DNA of 64,000 bases, taken from NCBI RefSeq assembly GCF_023101765.2, contig NC_064238.1:3532001-3596000 (forward strand), in the 5' to 3' direction. Positions 47,231 through 59,635 of the stretch are shown piece by piece. The notes beneath the pieces were generated by a model, which did not search any database, had not been told where the DNA came from, and saw only the letters and a list, made by a program, of their open reading frames with translations. This DNA is from Spodoptera frugiperda. Taxonomy: Eukaryota > Arthropoda > Insecta > Lepidoptera > Noctuidae. Positions within the stretch are counted from its first letter, which is position 1. Each line of letters opens with the position of its first letter. A program made the translations under genes and the position numbers.

Positions 47231-50200
47231 TATAAATCTTAACTGATCTACTATAGAAAATTACGAAATTGTAAAATGTATTGTGTGTGATTTGAAGGAG
47301 AATATGCACCTTGTAATGCATAAAAATTACATCGAATTCACCTCAATAAAACTCATGATTTCAAAATATATTTTTTAACAATCCAATATTTATTACTCTG
47401 AAACTAAAAATCCGAAAAATATTGTACATTTACAATGAAAAGACAAACAGTAATTTGTAGGTAGCCCTGTCGAAGCAATCTCGCGATACCAGTCCTCATC
47501 AATAATAAAAATATTTCCTCCGAACGATATCGACTCTGATTGCGAACAGCTGAAGATATTTCACGAACCTCCTCTATCTATCTACCTACCTACTAACACA
47601 GGATGAATTTTTCAACAACATCAGTCGTACAAGTTTTACTAAAAGAATAAGTAACACTTTAATTTAATTCTATATGAAATAAATAATGTTAGCTCAGTAG
47701 GTTGATTTGTAACTTTATTATTTTTATTTATTTAACAGCAAATTTTATAATATAAAATGTAAAAACCAATTTATAGGTAATGTCTTGTCAAAAACACAGT
47801 TTCAAATAAATTTAATTTAAACATTTATTTTCATATTAATTTTAATGCAGATAAAATATTTCATTTACATTCAAAAACAGTTTTATTAAAAAAAAGATTT
47901 GATAGTTTATTTTACATAGAAAATGATTTTGGGTTTTCCATCCCGACCTATGATCTACTTCAAAGACATCCTGTATAGTACGAGACAGAATTTGTCCTCA
48001 TCAATTTAGAATACACGACCCACATATATCAAAATGTATTCGATCCGAATTCGCTCGCAACACTTCGTCAAATGGAATATAAATCAGTGTAAGAAAATAT
48101 TTAACGACACGGGTATTAGAGGGTACGAATCTGATTTGCAGGATCAGGAAACTGTGAAGCAAGTTCAAATATAAAGTACGGGATGTGAACATTTTAAAGG
48201 GTTTTTAGAGAAATGGTATAACGAATGTTAAGGGCTTATTTTTTATACTACGACGGTGTCAAGATAGCACACGGCCCATCTGGGTTAACGTGGTTAACGT
48301 GGCCTATGAATGCATGCAATACTTGGGGCATTACATGCGTTTCACCGACCTTTAAAAAACCTATTTACCCCTTTTTAGTCTATTGGGTACCCCATATTGT
48401 ACCTAGTGAGACTAAACATCGGCAGGGAACTCATACCACAATCGGGGCTTTATTCAAAAAAGACTTACCAACAGTTACAGTTAAGTGATGTCAGTAAGCG
48501 CAACAATATCTGTGACGAACTCTCCGCTCCAAAAAGATCCCTCAAATCAACCGTGCGCTTGCCGTGTTTATCGAATAATAAAAAGGTAAGGAAATCCATT
48601 AGGTTTCAAACTAATAAAAAGTTTACGTGCCACAGGACTTTATAAGCTCACCACTATTATGTGCACTAACACGTTTGATTTTATGAGCTGAGCCCATAAT
48701 AGCCATTGCCGCGAGAAAATGAAGTGGTTCAATATTTTAAAGCCAGTTCACCGCTGCCGCTCGCTCTTTGCATTTATTGTTTTTTACACGAAACATTGTA
48801 TTGTATTGTGCGCGACTCATTTCTTTCCACAGAGTCCCCGAAAAGTAAAGAAGCGGAGTCGTAACGGCTGGATTACTGACGATAAAGTGCGCTACATTAC
48901 ACGCGCGTAAGGGGCAAAAGTCACACGATTTAGATGAGAAATGGGTAATATGCCATACCGCACTTTAGGTACGTATGTTACGCCGGCGCGGAGGTTTGCT
49001 CCGCCAACACATACTCGCTATTACTTATTCGTTTATTCTCTTGTTCGCTTTGACGTACAAGAGCAACATAAAAGATTCCACCACAATCTGTACGAGAGGC
49101 GCTAATCCCTTCACATTTTAGTGTGTGCTTCGTCTAATACGTGTGCTCATTAGGAATGTTACATAATTCATTTATTCGCTTATCAAGTACAAAAATATTG
49201 TGTCCCTTTGACTTTGTCCTGTAGATTTACATGTCACTCACAAGTTCACCCTCGTTGTGCATTTGAGGGTTTACTCCGAGCTAACTCGGAGTAAATTAAC
49301 TGCCTAAAAGGTTTCCCTTTTTTAAACATTTATTCATGAAGGCTATTTATTAAAGCAACAGCAGTTACATGTTAAACAGTGGATAGGGGGTGGGAGACCA
49401 TGTGGCGGACAGTAAATATATCAGTCTGACAAGGGCATCCATCTTGAGGATGGAGAACGCCCAACCTTTAAACGATTTACGAGGGGCAATGGGCGCTGCT
49501 GGTAAACACCAATGGATCGAGTTCTGACCTATAAATAACAGCACTCCTCTAATCGTTGCGCGGCTCTCTTCCTCAACTTGCATATTACTCACATCGTTTG
49601 TGAATAAATGCAACATACATGGTGAGGAAATGCAAATCGCAGCCCAGAGCACCGGTTTGAAAATGCAAATTGAATGGTCAAACACAGCAAAGATTCATGA
49701 ATTAAGCATCCCCTTAAAATTCCACATTTAAGAGGGTACATAAACAGGATCGGCTGGATGTTCTAATTTAATTTGCAATCTGACGAGCAGACCTTTGTTG
49801 TCAAGTGACGAACGGATAATGACGTTCGGGCCGCACTCGTGGGTTTTCAATGCGAGATCTTTTGTTTAAACATTGTAAATTAGACGTTATTAATGACAGC
49901 GTACAGAAAGGTTTCCTGTGTCGTTTAATTCGGGTAATAAATTGTGGAAAGCAATTGTTTCGACCGCAGCACATTCAAAGAAATCGGCAATATGTGGGCG
50001 GAATGTTGTCTGAAAGCGGTTTGTATTAACTATACCCATTTCATTTGTATGTAAATGTGGAACGTTGTTATTTTTCAATCTAGTATTGGAGATTGGATAA
50101 GGCAAAAGACTGGTCATTGTTATTCGAATGAAATATGAGTGGAGCCGCTAGTCGGTGGGTATTGTCTGGTGGCACAAAGCGGACGGCGCGCTATCCACGA

Positions 50201-51552
50201 GAGGGCGAACTTCTTCCGAGATACAAAATTTAATTTCTATGATTTCGAGCTGATTTCTTTCTTGAGCGGGTCGCCTTTGTCGTCGATGCCCTTTATGTGC
50301 TTCAAGTTGGATTCCAGTCAATGGAGACACGATATTGTGCAGCGTTTGGGTGAAATGACCGGCACATTTGCACTGGCCCTGCACAGTCGCGCCTCCTACT
50401 GAGACATAAAGTGAATTTGTTGAGGTAAAGTGTGCAATATTGTGTTCCATTTGTCTGTCCGTGTTAGTACTAGGCATTGTTCCAGCGGCCAGTGTGCCCT
50501 AGTTGCTCTTTGCTTTCTTTTGTTGGATTCTCAATTGCTTTTCAAAACTTGCTGCTATTAAGTTCTTACGAGAAATAAGAATGGAACATTTATTTTATTG
50601 TGTGCTGTCAGAACAATGTTTTGTGCTCAAAATTATTTGTTGAAATATTTATTGTGTCAGGCATTTAACCGTCTACTATCTTAGAAACCAATGTGTATTT
50701 CGACGAAACAAGTAAAGAATTGTTAATTAAAAATCCTTTATATTCTATCTAACTGAAACATCAAAAACCCGTTATTTTAATTATAAAAGGGGCCTTTGTT
50801 TCTTTCGTCCTGGAGGCAATAGAGCTTACATGAACTAATTAAGCTAACACAAAAGGGTTTGATCAGTGCGTACGTTTTAATCTCATTTGCAATCAATATC
50901 TATGTACGGGAGGGTTTCCGAATGACATTGACGCGGCCACTCGAGGCTCCATTCTGTCGATAAAGGCAAATCTTTGTGAGCTAATATTATCGAAAGCCTT
51001 TCAATGTGAACAATGGTCCTTGGACAATTGAATGTTGGATATTCCAATATCCTTTCTGAATCGTAAAGATTTTTCATTTTATGGGACTGTTAAAGAGTTT
51101 TATGCTTTTTCTTACCTCACCCATTTAGTTTATTTACGAATTGAAACTGTAGTCAATTAGCATATTTCAAACTGCAGACAGACGTGGAAATGTTGAAAAT
51201 TAACAGAATATAGACTATTAATATTCTGATTATAACTCATTAGATTTATTAAGTTTTAATATGACTAAAAACTTAACACCCACGACATATGTACAGAATT
51301 TTTGGAGTACTTTACTGAAAATACTTAAAAGAGTAACAAGCTTCAAGCTATTTTGAGACTTAACAGGAGTAAACTTTAAGTCTTTATTATACCCACGCTC
51401 GTGTTAAAAATAGTATTACGATTCTCCATGGACTAAGGAGTATCTATCTTCAAGTGTTTTTGTAGAAGACAGAAACTTCTAATGAAGTAACTTCTAATGA
51501 ATTTGAACATTAATAGGTCTAATATTATTACTTTTTGTACTGTTTATAACAA
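47231..51552. other. Noncoding stretch with candidate regulatory patches
   Basis: No recognised gene. AT-rich to about 48000, then GC-richer single-copy-looking patches at 48710-49020, 49370-49690 and 50130-50480. Both strands carry ORFs of 75 to 109 codons over the last two, which argues that the openness comes from composition. A perfect hairpin is listed at 49270-49295. Confidence 0.4.
49270..49295. repeat. Perfect 11-bp hairpin
   Basis: TTTACTCCGAG, a four-base loop CTAA, then CTCGGAGTAAA. It has no U-tract function expected in a eukaryote, and the arms are too short for a microRNA precursor. Confidence 0.6.
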
Positions 51553-51671
51553 TCTATACATATAATAAAATCGTAGAAAAGTGCTGTCTGTACATTGAAA
51601 ATAAAAATAAAAAAAATAGCAGGGGTTATTGTTATGTCGATGTCGAACCCAAAAATGTAATTAACTTTTTT

Positions 51672-51758
51672 TTTGTCTGTTTGTCTGTTTGTCTGTTTGT
51701 CTGTTTGTCTGTTTGTCTGTTTGTCTGTTTGTCTGTTTGTCTGTTTGTCTGTTCGTCT
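51672..51758 (+). repeat. Octanucleotide array (TTTGTCTG)n
   Basis: About ten tandem TTTGTCTG units lie near the 5' end of the Helitron-like element. The 108-codon minus ORF (51528-51854) and the 65-codon plus ORF here are translations of this array and are not genes. Confidence 0.95.
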
Positions 51759-52056
51759 GTGCGCGCTAATCTCAAAAACGGCTGATCCGAGTAGGATGCG
51801 GTTTTCACGAATATATTGTGGGATGCTTAAATTTACATTTAGTGTTTGTTTCATGTCAATCGGTTCATAAATAAAAAAGTTATGTCAAATTAAAGAATCA
51901 CGTCGAACATTCTATGCTTATACCATTAATCTCCGCAACTATTTGACGGATTTGGTTGAAATTTGGTACAGATATAGTTTAGAACCTTAGAAAGGACATA
52001 GATATATTTTTATTTCAAAAATTAAAAAATAAAAATAAGAAATAAATTATTTATAA

Positions 52057-52347
52057 ATAATTCTATGTCGATCGTTACACGACTTCGGTTCATGTTATTG
52101 TTTTAATTTATCGAAAAAAAGTAAATAAATAGTAAAAAGGTATGAAAAAAATAATATCAATATAATAAAACATTTAGTACAAAGAAAATGCTCTAACGGA
52201 GTATAGATAATTCTATGTCGATCGTTACACGACATGTTATTGTTTTAATTCATCGAAAAAAAGTAAATAAATAGTAAAAAGGTATGAAAAAAATAATATC
52301 AATATAATTAAACTTTTAGTACAAAGAAAATGCCCGAACGGAGTATA
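52057..52347 (+). repeat. Tandem duplication of about 150 bp inside the Helitron-like element
   Basis: ATAATTCTATGTCGATCGTT... from 52057 to 52206 is repeated from 52207 to about 52347. The second unit lacks about ten bases (CTTCGGTTCA region) and has a few substitutions, for example GCTCTAACGG versus GCCCGAACGG. Confidence 0.9.
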
Positions 52348-53632
52348 AATAAATAATCCAAGTTGTCTTTATCCTCGATAGATGGCGTTGGGATCGAAAT
52401 AGATCGCGCTATGGTTTCGTTACATTCATTTGGTTGGGTATCGGCCGAGCGCTTCAGTACTATCGTAGAAAAAGTGTATTATCAGTCGTATGATTATTTG
52501 TCTGTAGTGGTCCTGCTGTTTCGTATATTCTAAATTGGTTTCGTTGTATTTGTCAATTAATAAGTTTATTTGTTGGGTTTTCCTGGTTTTTTGGTTAAAC
52601 TATTTAACGTAGGTTTAGTTTGATATCGATTATTAGTAGTTACTGTAGTTAGTTTTTTTAATAAAATTGTAAGTCAAATTTTTTTTTAAATTAGATTAGA
52701 TTTAAGTCGTTTCTTTTAAATTATTTAGTTTAAGCTTGGTTATTATAGCATAGAGGATAGGTTGTAATATAGTTTCTTTTTTAATTGTTATAAATTCGTA
52801 ATTCGTAGCTTTCTTTAGTTTTAAGTTAGTTTAAGTCCGTTTTTAAACTATTTTTTCAATGCCCTAAGTGAGTATACATCTATTAAATTCAAACGCAGAG
52901 CTCATTATGTTGATTTTTGAAGAGTTCCCTGGAATATCTTCCACATCTCATTTTTGAAGAGATCCCGCGAGATCGGGAACTATGTGGTTAAAACCAAAAA
53001 TTTGCCGGAAGTCACTATTCCACGCGAACGAAGTCGCGGGCAAAAGCTAGTTTACTAATAATAGTCTGATCGACTTTTTTGAAGAAATACTGCTTATATA
53101 CTGGAAATTAAGGTCGCACTTGCGAGTCATTTAGAGCAGATTTTTAAAATTCAATTATCCTTAATGAAATAAATACAACAATACTTTTTAACAAGAAAAC
53201 CAATAAACAAAAATTGCTGCAATCAAAACAACAGCAACACAACTATGACAGTATGACACAGTTGAGCTCGAATGCAATAAATAAGAGTCAGGCAAACGAG
53301 CTTGACTCCACGTAATATAGCAAGCAGTACGCTAGCTATTTCCTATTGAAACAATTCTATTTATTTACTTGTACACAGTCGCCGTCCCAACGCGTCTTGA
53401 GTCCCGCGAAGCCGAGCTCGCAAATGCACCGAATTGAATTTAAGTAGACACGGGATTTTGTGCATAAAATTTATTGCATCGATAGAGATGTTATTTGGGT
53501 CGAAATTTGGTTTGTGTTCTATTTTACGATGTAATTTTGACTATGTTATATGACGTCTTTTATGTATTTGTCATTTCAGGAACAGATTTGCAGGTAATGT
53601 ACTACTTTTTATGAGTTTGATAACTATGGGAA

Positions 53633-53750
53633 CCCTTTTTTTAGGGGGAGAATCATCCTATGACTTCTCCCGTCTTGGAAGAGACGAGCGAGAGTGTTAG
53701 ATTCTAACTGACTTACCGTTCCTACTCCTGCTCCAGCCCCTCGTTCCTAC
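53633..53750 (-). mobile_element. LINE-like retroposon tail, family E, decayed
   Basis: TTTTTTTAGGGGGAGAATCA, ATGACTTCTCCCGTCTTGG, GAGAGTGTTAGATTCTAACT and GTTCCTACTCCTGCTCC match the family start. The rest is lost or rearranged, with GTTCCTAC occurring twice at the right. Confidence 0.7.
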
Positions 53751-54573
53751 CTACCATGCATGATTTAGTCATGTAAACATAAAACTTCTTGTTTAACAGT
53801 CATATTTCCGAATATTCGACTATAGAGGATAGGAGATTATGTTTTGAAATAATATTTGTTCGAACCGAAAGGTAAGGTTAGGTAATACCCCCATCCTCTA
53901 CCAGACCCTTTTGTATCTAGGAACCTTGTAAATTAGGCTTACATTTAATCAGAACTAGGTAACTACCTAGACAGGCAGATTTAGTTTACCACAGGCCTAA
54001 AATCAGGTTGAAAACAGTTAAAACTAAAAACTTTTGTCATTAGTCCGTGTTGTGACCGTTAACAGGTATTTTAATTACTTTGAAACATTGTTGTTAATTC
54101 ATATTATAACTATTTGAATTTGATGTCGTAAGTTTTGATGGTGACAAGGGTCTGATAACATTTAATATCACCATAAATAAGTTTTCCCCGTGACTTCGTT
54201 TATTTGACCTATAAACTGATTTTTGGGGTCAAATGTAACGCCCGAATGCTGAAGGCTACTCAATTTTAAGTCACACTTAAGTGGCATGCTGTCTCTTTTG
54301 TTTTCAAGTGTTAAAAGGGGACAGAGAATGAGGGAAGAAAGTCTCGAAGTTGAGGTGCGATTTTATGTTTAGTTATTACGCTATTGCAAGTTTCACGTAG
54401 CAGTAAGAAGTTAAATCAATTTACGGGTTTGAGTAAGTGAGAAAACATCTTTAAAACTTGTTAAACATGTCCTTCTAGAATTATCAGATACCCTTCAACA
54501 TATATGTATAAATAAATATCGTTGCTCATTTATAAAGTTACATAGATAGGTATATTTGAGTTGTCGTCGTACG

Positions 54574-54607
54574 TAATCTTTGATGTTAAAGGTACCATCA
54601 AAGATTA
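54574..54607. repeat. Perfect 12-bp hairpin
   Basis: TAATCTTTGATG, a ten-base spacer TTAAAGGTAC, then CATCAAAGATTA. It is short for a microRNA precursor and I do not match it to a known microRNA. Confidence 0.6.
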
Positions 54608-55049
54608 GGCCGCTCCCAAACTTCGGTCACGAATTTAACTACTTTGAAAACGGTAGTATTTGACGCTTCCTTAAAAAGGGAAAGTTAAGAGAAAAATAAA
54701 TTGAATCCCCCCCAAACAGGAAGGAGTTATAAGCTTTCAAAGTTTCTTAAGTTACCCTTCCGTCCTTGTTTCTCGAAAAGAGGATTTTGTGGAGTTCTTT
54801 TTTTTCTAGAAGTTTATATTGTGACCTCTTTGCTGAATTATTGAGTCGATTGTCTCGAGGCATAGGAAAATGCTTGTACTATCACAAGCAAAGAGTTTAG
54901 GAACGTTATTAAACAACAGAGTCGCTAACTCATTACGTTTGAATCTTGAGTAGCATTTAACAACACAACCTAATCAATGTATACGATTTTACGCTCCATG
55001 CCTAAAATTTTCGCAAAATTGAAGGACTCCAATAATACTTTGCTAGGCC

Positions 55050-55206
55050 TTTTTTTGAGGGGGAAAATTATCCACTAGCTTCTCCCGTCTTGGGTGAGGC
55101 GAGAAGGAGTGCCAGACTTTTACTGACTCAAAATCACCCCGTTCCTTCTCCTGCCCCGGTAACCTTTTACGTTGTCCGCAGCTCCTTGGCTAGTCCTGGA
55201 TCCTGA
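55050..55206 (-). mobile_element. LINE-like retroposon tail, family E
   Basis: TTTTTTTGAGGGGGAAAATT, GCTTCTCCCGTCTTGGGTGA, GGCGAGAAGGAGTGCCAGAC, CCCCGGTAACCTTTTACGTT and GTCCGCAGCTCC follow the 18-kb copy. The flanks AATACTTTGCTAGGCC and AATACTTTCATAGCC are imperfectly alike and may be an eroded target duplication. Confidence 0.78.
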
Positions 55207-55793
55207 AATACTTTCATAGCCGTCTTAATCGCTAACCTAAAGTTATCACGAGACCATCGAAGAAGTAATTTTATTATGTCATGTGTCACCAATACATGTG
55301 CATATTTATGTATCTAACACTCATGTTGAACAAATAAATTATCTTTACCTTTATCTTTATTTGAAAACTATGTTGCGAACATTCACATAGAGATTTATTG
55401 TATGTTTCATAAAATATTTTCACTTCGACATGGCACATATTTTTTATTTCAATTAAATTTCATTTTTAGAGCCACACATTTTAGGTTTGTTTTAAGTTAT
55501 TTTTTTGCATTCGTTCTAAAATATAAAATTGCATTCGTTTCTAAAATATAGTTTTGTGTAAAAACTGAAATTCAATGTACTAGCGTATTTGAATTCTATG
55601 TGATAAATCTAAGCGGAGAGTAGCTCACTATAACGCTATGTTTGAATATCAATTTTGTATTTACTTGATTAAGGTCTAATTTTGAACGAATAAATCATTC
55701 TAGTAAATAAATGTACGACTAACACAAAACCGCGAAAAATATTCGCTATTTCATTGATATTTACAAAAATATACAAAAGCACTTTATAGCTTA

Positions 55794-55971
55794 TCTTACT
55801 TCTTACTATTGCTGTGTTTGTGTGTATGTTTGTATATTTGTTATTCAATCACGTCAAAACAGTTGAAAGGATTGGTATGAAATTTGGAACAAGGATAGAT
55901 TGTGGTCTAGAATAACACATAGGCTACTTTTTATCCTACAAAAAACGAGCAAAGTCACGTGCAGATGCTAG
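55794..55971 (+). mobile_element. Helitron-like short element (family F)
   Basis: It begins A|TCTTACTTCTTACTATTG, contains ATGAAATTTGGAACAAGGAT and ACACATAGGCTACTTTTTAT, and ends GTGCAGATGCTAG|T. The 3' hairpin is degraded. The 5' limit is less certain than the 3' limit. Confidence 0.6.
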
Positions 55972-56319
55972 TACCTAAATATACTTCGAAAGCGGCATAA
56001 ACAACCTGAGTTTCAATACATAAGGAATATAAAGCCACAATATATTAACCCATTCATCCAATCGATTTTATATAAGCTTTGAAAGGAATGAAAGAAAATT
56101 ACTCAATAGGTCTTAGGTTCAGTAAAAAGCATAATGCTGTAACTTGTGACAAAGTGCTCCTCGATATTTCAGGTTCATGGTTCCTTTCTACATATTCCTT
56201 ATTCATTTTGTATTTTTCTATATTGGCAGGAAGTGGTAGGCGTTACGTGGGTGTATTACTGACGTTTTAAAAATGTGTGTAACTGCCTTATGTACAGTCA
56301 TCTAATGGTTACGGTTTAT

Positions 56320-56412
56320 CATAGATTTTAGCAATAGTTTTCGATACTAAATCGTTACTAAAGAATTGTTTAAGTAGTCATTAAATGTCTCTGAGTGCGG
56401 CAGTAAGTGCCG
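56320..56412 (+). repeat. Dispersed repeat 'CCCAGTGCTTAGC' copy 3
   Basis: TTTTAGCAATAGTTTTCGAT, ACTAAATCGTTACTAAAG, TTGTTTAAGTAGTCATTAAA and TGTCTCTGAGTGCGGCAGTA extend the family to the right. This shows that the TCTGAGTACGG part at 24345 belongs to the same repeat. Confidence 0.6.
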
Positions 56413-56847
56413 ATTCAACAACCGACATTATTCTAGATGCTGTTTACTATTAAGCAACACTTAAATCGAAAGTGAATTACCTTTAAACAATCTTAAATGT
56501 AGTTAGTTAATCTTGATCCACAGAGATTTCATTCAAATTTGTGAAACTAAATGCTGTAACGCAAACTATGTTTCCTCATTTAATTTGCAGAAAAGGCAAA
56601 AGGGTGGATTGAGAGTCCCTAAATGTTTTCGACGTCCCTATCTATTTACAAGTCGCTATTTACCGGAGCCTTACGGCATTCCCCGCTATTCGTATTCAAT
56701 TTACCGTCAAAATGGACGTTAGGCCTCATTTGGTAACGTATTTGGAGTTCTATCTGTCCCTACATAACAATACAATCACATTACCAAGTTTTTTAGACGG
56801 CGACAGTTCCCAATTCAGTGAATAGAAAACTTTACCAATAGCTCCGA

Positions 56848-56915
56848 CACATGTCGTAGTACGGCTACGAATATTCGTAGCGAGTCATAAAAGCGTAGCA
56901 CGTGCTACGACAGTT
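56848..56915. mobile_element. Short foldback with two nested palindromes
   Basis: GCTACGAATATTCGTAGC (56864-56881) and CGTAGCACGTGCTACG (56894-56909) are perfect palindromes. Outer TGTCGTAG and CTACGACAG pair with each other. The GTAGC/GCTAC theme resembles the 36-kb MITE, so this may be a diverged small relative. Confidence 0.55.
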
Positions 56916-58311
56916 ATAATTGACATCGATTTCGTTTGAAGTAAAAGTTTCGTTCTGCTTTAAATATTTAATAGGATTTAGTGATAATAACTGCTACCAT
57001 TGTCAATTGAAACATTAAAATAAATTGCTGTTTAAAAAGTGTTGGTATAGAGTCATTGTTTATCTTTTTTTTGTACTACCATATCTAAAGGTATTCGGTA
57101 ATCACTAGTGCGGTGAACGTTTTATTTCCTGGTTTAGGTCCGAGCGCTGATAACAGGGCCCTTGGTCTGATAGCATCGCGTCTTAGTCACGCAAAACGCA
57201 ACCCTGTTTTACAAAGTGGCCCCAACAAATGCGAGCGTTGAATCGGACGGTAACTTGGTGGCATAAGAACATTAATTCGTCGAACATTGGCTTCAAGATA
57301 GATTCACACGAGATAGCGGCAGTGGTAGATCGTTACTACCATTATTATTGAATATTATTTACAGAAATACTTACACAGTTAAATTAAGATTCTATCGAAA
57401 AATACTAGAGTTTAATGGTAGAGTCATAGCTAATTTTAATGGTCTGTTAGTTTCTATTTTGTATGTCGCAATTGGGTTAGTGGTCAGGTGACAGTTGTAC
57501 GTATAGTATTGATACAATATTCAGCCGCATCTGGTCAGTTTTGGGACCGACCTCAACCCAGTTGCGCGAACGTTACGTGGATGATGATTCACAAATATTT
57601 ATGTTGGTTTTACTGTTGGGCCAAATGTTGGCTGTTGGGTGCCACGCCCAACGTTCTTTATTCATTGAGAACGTCTGAAAATCTAAGCTGTTACCACAAA
57701 CAAGCTCGACTCATACATATTAATGTTTTATCTACATTACCTAACACGCCTGGGAGTAATACTCGCTTTAATGTGTTTGAGGGAATTCCGCTTTACCTGT
57801 CCAAATTGTGACACTCGTGAAGGAAAGTACGAGTATATAATGTACTTATATCTTTGAGTACTTTTATGGCTTTATATACGGATAGATTAAAGACCTATAT
57901 AATTATATTTGAAGTGAGTTTTTAATTAGGAATGTATATACATTGATATTTGTGATTTTTCTTTCAACAATTCTTCGTATTGTGGTTTTTCTAAGATTCG
58001 ACTCTTATAGCCTAAAGCTTTCGGTAAGAAACCTTATTATTTAGTAGAAAATATTCCTTTACGTAGATATTTAAAAATAAACAACATAAAAAACAACAAG
58101 TTTTGTTTACCACAGGCGGTTTTTTCCATTGTACGACCAACTCTATTGTTTTTAAGGCTTCGAGACCGACAGCATTGAGTGGCTTTGTCGAATATTTTTA
58201 GACCACACAAAAAAAGAACATAGAATCATCCATAAAATAAAAAGACGTTTGGAATTGTTTTAGGACTACTTAAATTTCGTTAAAAATAAATAAATACATT
58301 AAGTAAATAAT

Positions 58312-58510
58312 GCACGGTTAGCGCGGTGGCTGGGCAACCGGCTGCCGCGCAATGTGTAACGGGTTCGATTCCCGTACGGAGTAACTCTTTGTTCGATCCA
58401 CAAATTGTTGTTACGGGTTTGGGTGTGATATGTATGTGAACTTGTATGTTTGTAAACGCACCCACGACACAGTACAAAATCCTAGTATAAGGCAACGTTT
58501 AAAAAGAAAT
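58312..58510 (+). mobile_element. tRNA-derived SINE, family B, nearly complete
   Basis: Head GCACGGTTAGCGCGGTGGCT, GGGCAACCGGCTGCCGCGCA, a good B box GGGTTCGATTCCCG, AACTCTTTGTTCGATCCACA, GTGAACTTGTATGTTTGTAA, ACGCACCCACGACACAG and the end AAATCCTAGTATAAGGCAAC. The tRNA-like head supplies the A and B box internal promoter. The 159-codon ORF that starts in this SINE is not a credible gene. Confidence 0.88.
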
Positions 58511-59635
58511 ACTATCACTAAACGACATAAAGTTATAAATCGAACATCATTAGTACTTCATACACCTTACATCATGAGTATATACGACCCACGACCCACG
58601 CCAATACGTCACTCAACGAAGGTACTTACACACGAAACATGCTCGTACATCGTAAAAGACGTTCAGTATCACTTTTACAAAATATTCCAAATACTTTTTA
58701 AGTTCGTTTCCGAGTTCCTCATAAACTGGGAGTACGGAGAATATTCAGTCAAAATGTCTCAGAGTTACGTATACTTCTACAAAGAAGATATGCCTTACTC
58801 ATCTGCATTAAGCATTCGAGTAATTCCTTTCGAATCTTATTTCATGTCCCCAAAAATATACGATGAAAAGAGACTCGAAATATCAATTTTGTTGGTGTCG
58901 TATAGATAATTTTATTTCCAAGAAGTCTACTTATTATAGCTTGATAAGTAGAATTACATTTATTCCGTGAATAGTTTAATTTCGTGGGTGATATTACTTT
59001 CAAGGTAATTTTGGTTTATTTTTTATTTTGTTACTGATCTTCATTATACTATTAATTACGATAATTATAATTTTTAATGTGGTTTTCAAACTGTAATGTA
59101 GATATTTCAGTAGCAGCGCGACAGTCGTCGTGTGTCTTGGAATGCTGCTTACGAATATAAGCCTCTATCATGACTTGAAACTAGTCGAGTTCCTCGTCGA
59201 ATAATTACGTGAGATAAATTATTAATCACACAGTTTGCTACTATCTACATAATAATATTAAAATACTAATACGTACGTAAACAAATCGATATTTTAAAGC
59301 TAATTTTATTAATCAAACCATTCTAAATCTTATTACAATCAACATAAAACACAAATTGAAATCTAGAACGCCTAAGAAGCGAAGTGTGCTTGGAACTTAT
59401 GTACAGGGTGTAGACAGTGTGTGCGACAATCAGGCTTGGTGGGCAAACACGGCAGGCGCGGCGCCAACGCAAACAGCGTCCTACTCGGACAATTAACCGA
59501 CACTAGCTAAGCGCTGCACCAGAACCGGTCCGAGATCTCCAATAGATGCAATTGTTCTGTCACCTTATGAGAGTGCAAGAAAAAATTGTGGTTAAAGCCA
59601 TTCAAGTCTTATTGGGAATACCATTTTTTTTAAAA

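Larger units (their letters stand above)
51553..53050 (+). mobile_element. Complete non-autonomous Helitron-like element (about 1.5 kb)
   Basis: It starts TCTATACATATAATAAAATC and ends with the hairpin CGCGAACGAAGTCGCG then GGCAAAAGCTAG. The host bases are A before and T after, the Helitron insertion preference. Inside, from left: an octanucleotide array, a block with GGATTTGGTTGAAATTTGGT, a 150-bp tandem duplication, and a unique right part with TCGATAGATGGCGTTGGGAT. No Rep/helicase coding is present, so it would depend on a helper. The matching ends at 47064-47230 make the family call stronger. Confidence 0.8.
53051..58311. other. Noncoding stretch with repeats
   Basis: No recognised gene. 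GC-richer patches are at 53370-53450, 56590-56730 and 57100-57660. The last holds a 107-codon plus ORF (57488-57811) with no motif. A 14-bp segment at 53580-53593 sits between TCATTTCAG and GTAATG, and could be a chance splice-site pair. Confidence 0.4.

Noticed and set aside
50139..50477. Overlapping ORFs of 87 (+) and 109 (-) codons
   Set aside because: Both strands are open over the same patch and neither shows a motif or a convincing exon boundary. Kept as a possible regulatory patch.
51528..51870. ORFs encoding DKQTNRQT and FVCLSVCL repeats
   Set aside because: They are translations of the TTTGTCTG array on each strand.
53580..53593. 14-bp micro-exon between TCATTTCAG and GTAATG
   Set aside because: So short a match to splice consensus is expected by chance several times in 64 kb.
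54574..54607. MicroRNA precursor
   Set aside because: The 12-bp stem is too short, and no known insect microRNA seed was recognised.
57488..57811. 107-codon plus ORF with W- and C-rich middle
   Set aside because: No domain recognised. It starts from a GTG-like upstream context with no promoter or splice evidence, so I could not separate it from chance.
58322..58385. tRNA gene
   Set aside because: The B box is good, but the rest continues into a SINE body repeated elsewhere and no full cloverleaf forms.
58430..58909. 159-codon plus ORF
   Set aside because: Its first 25 or so codons are SINE family B sequence, and the rest has no recognisable domain.
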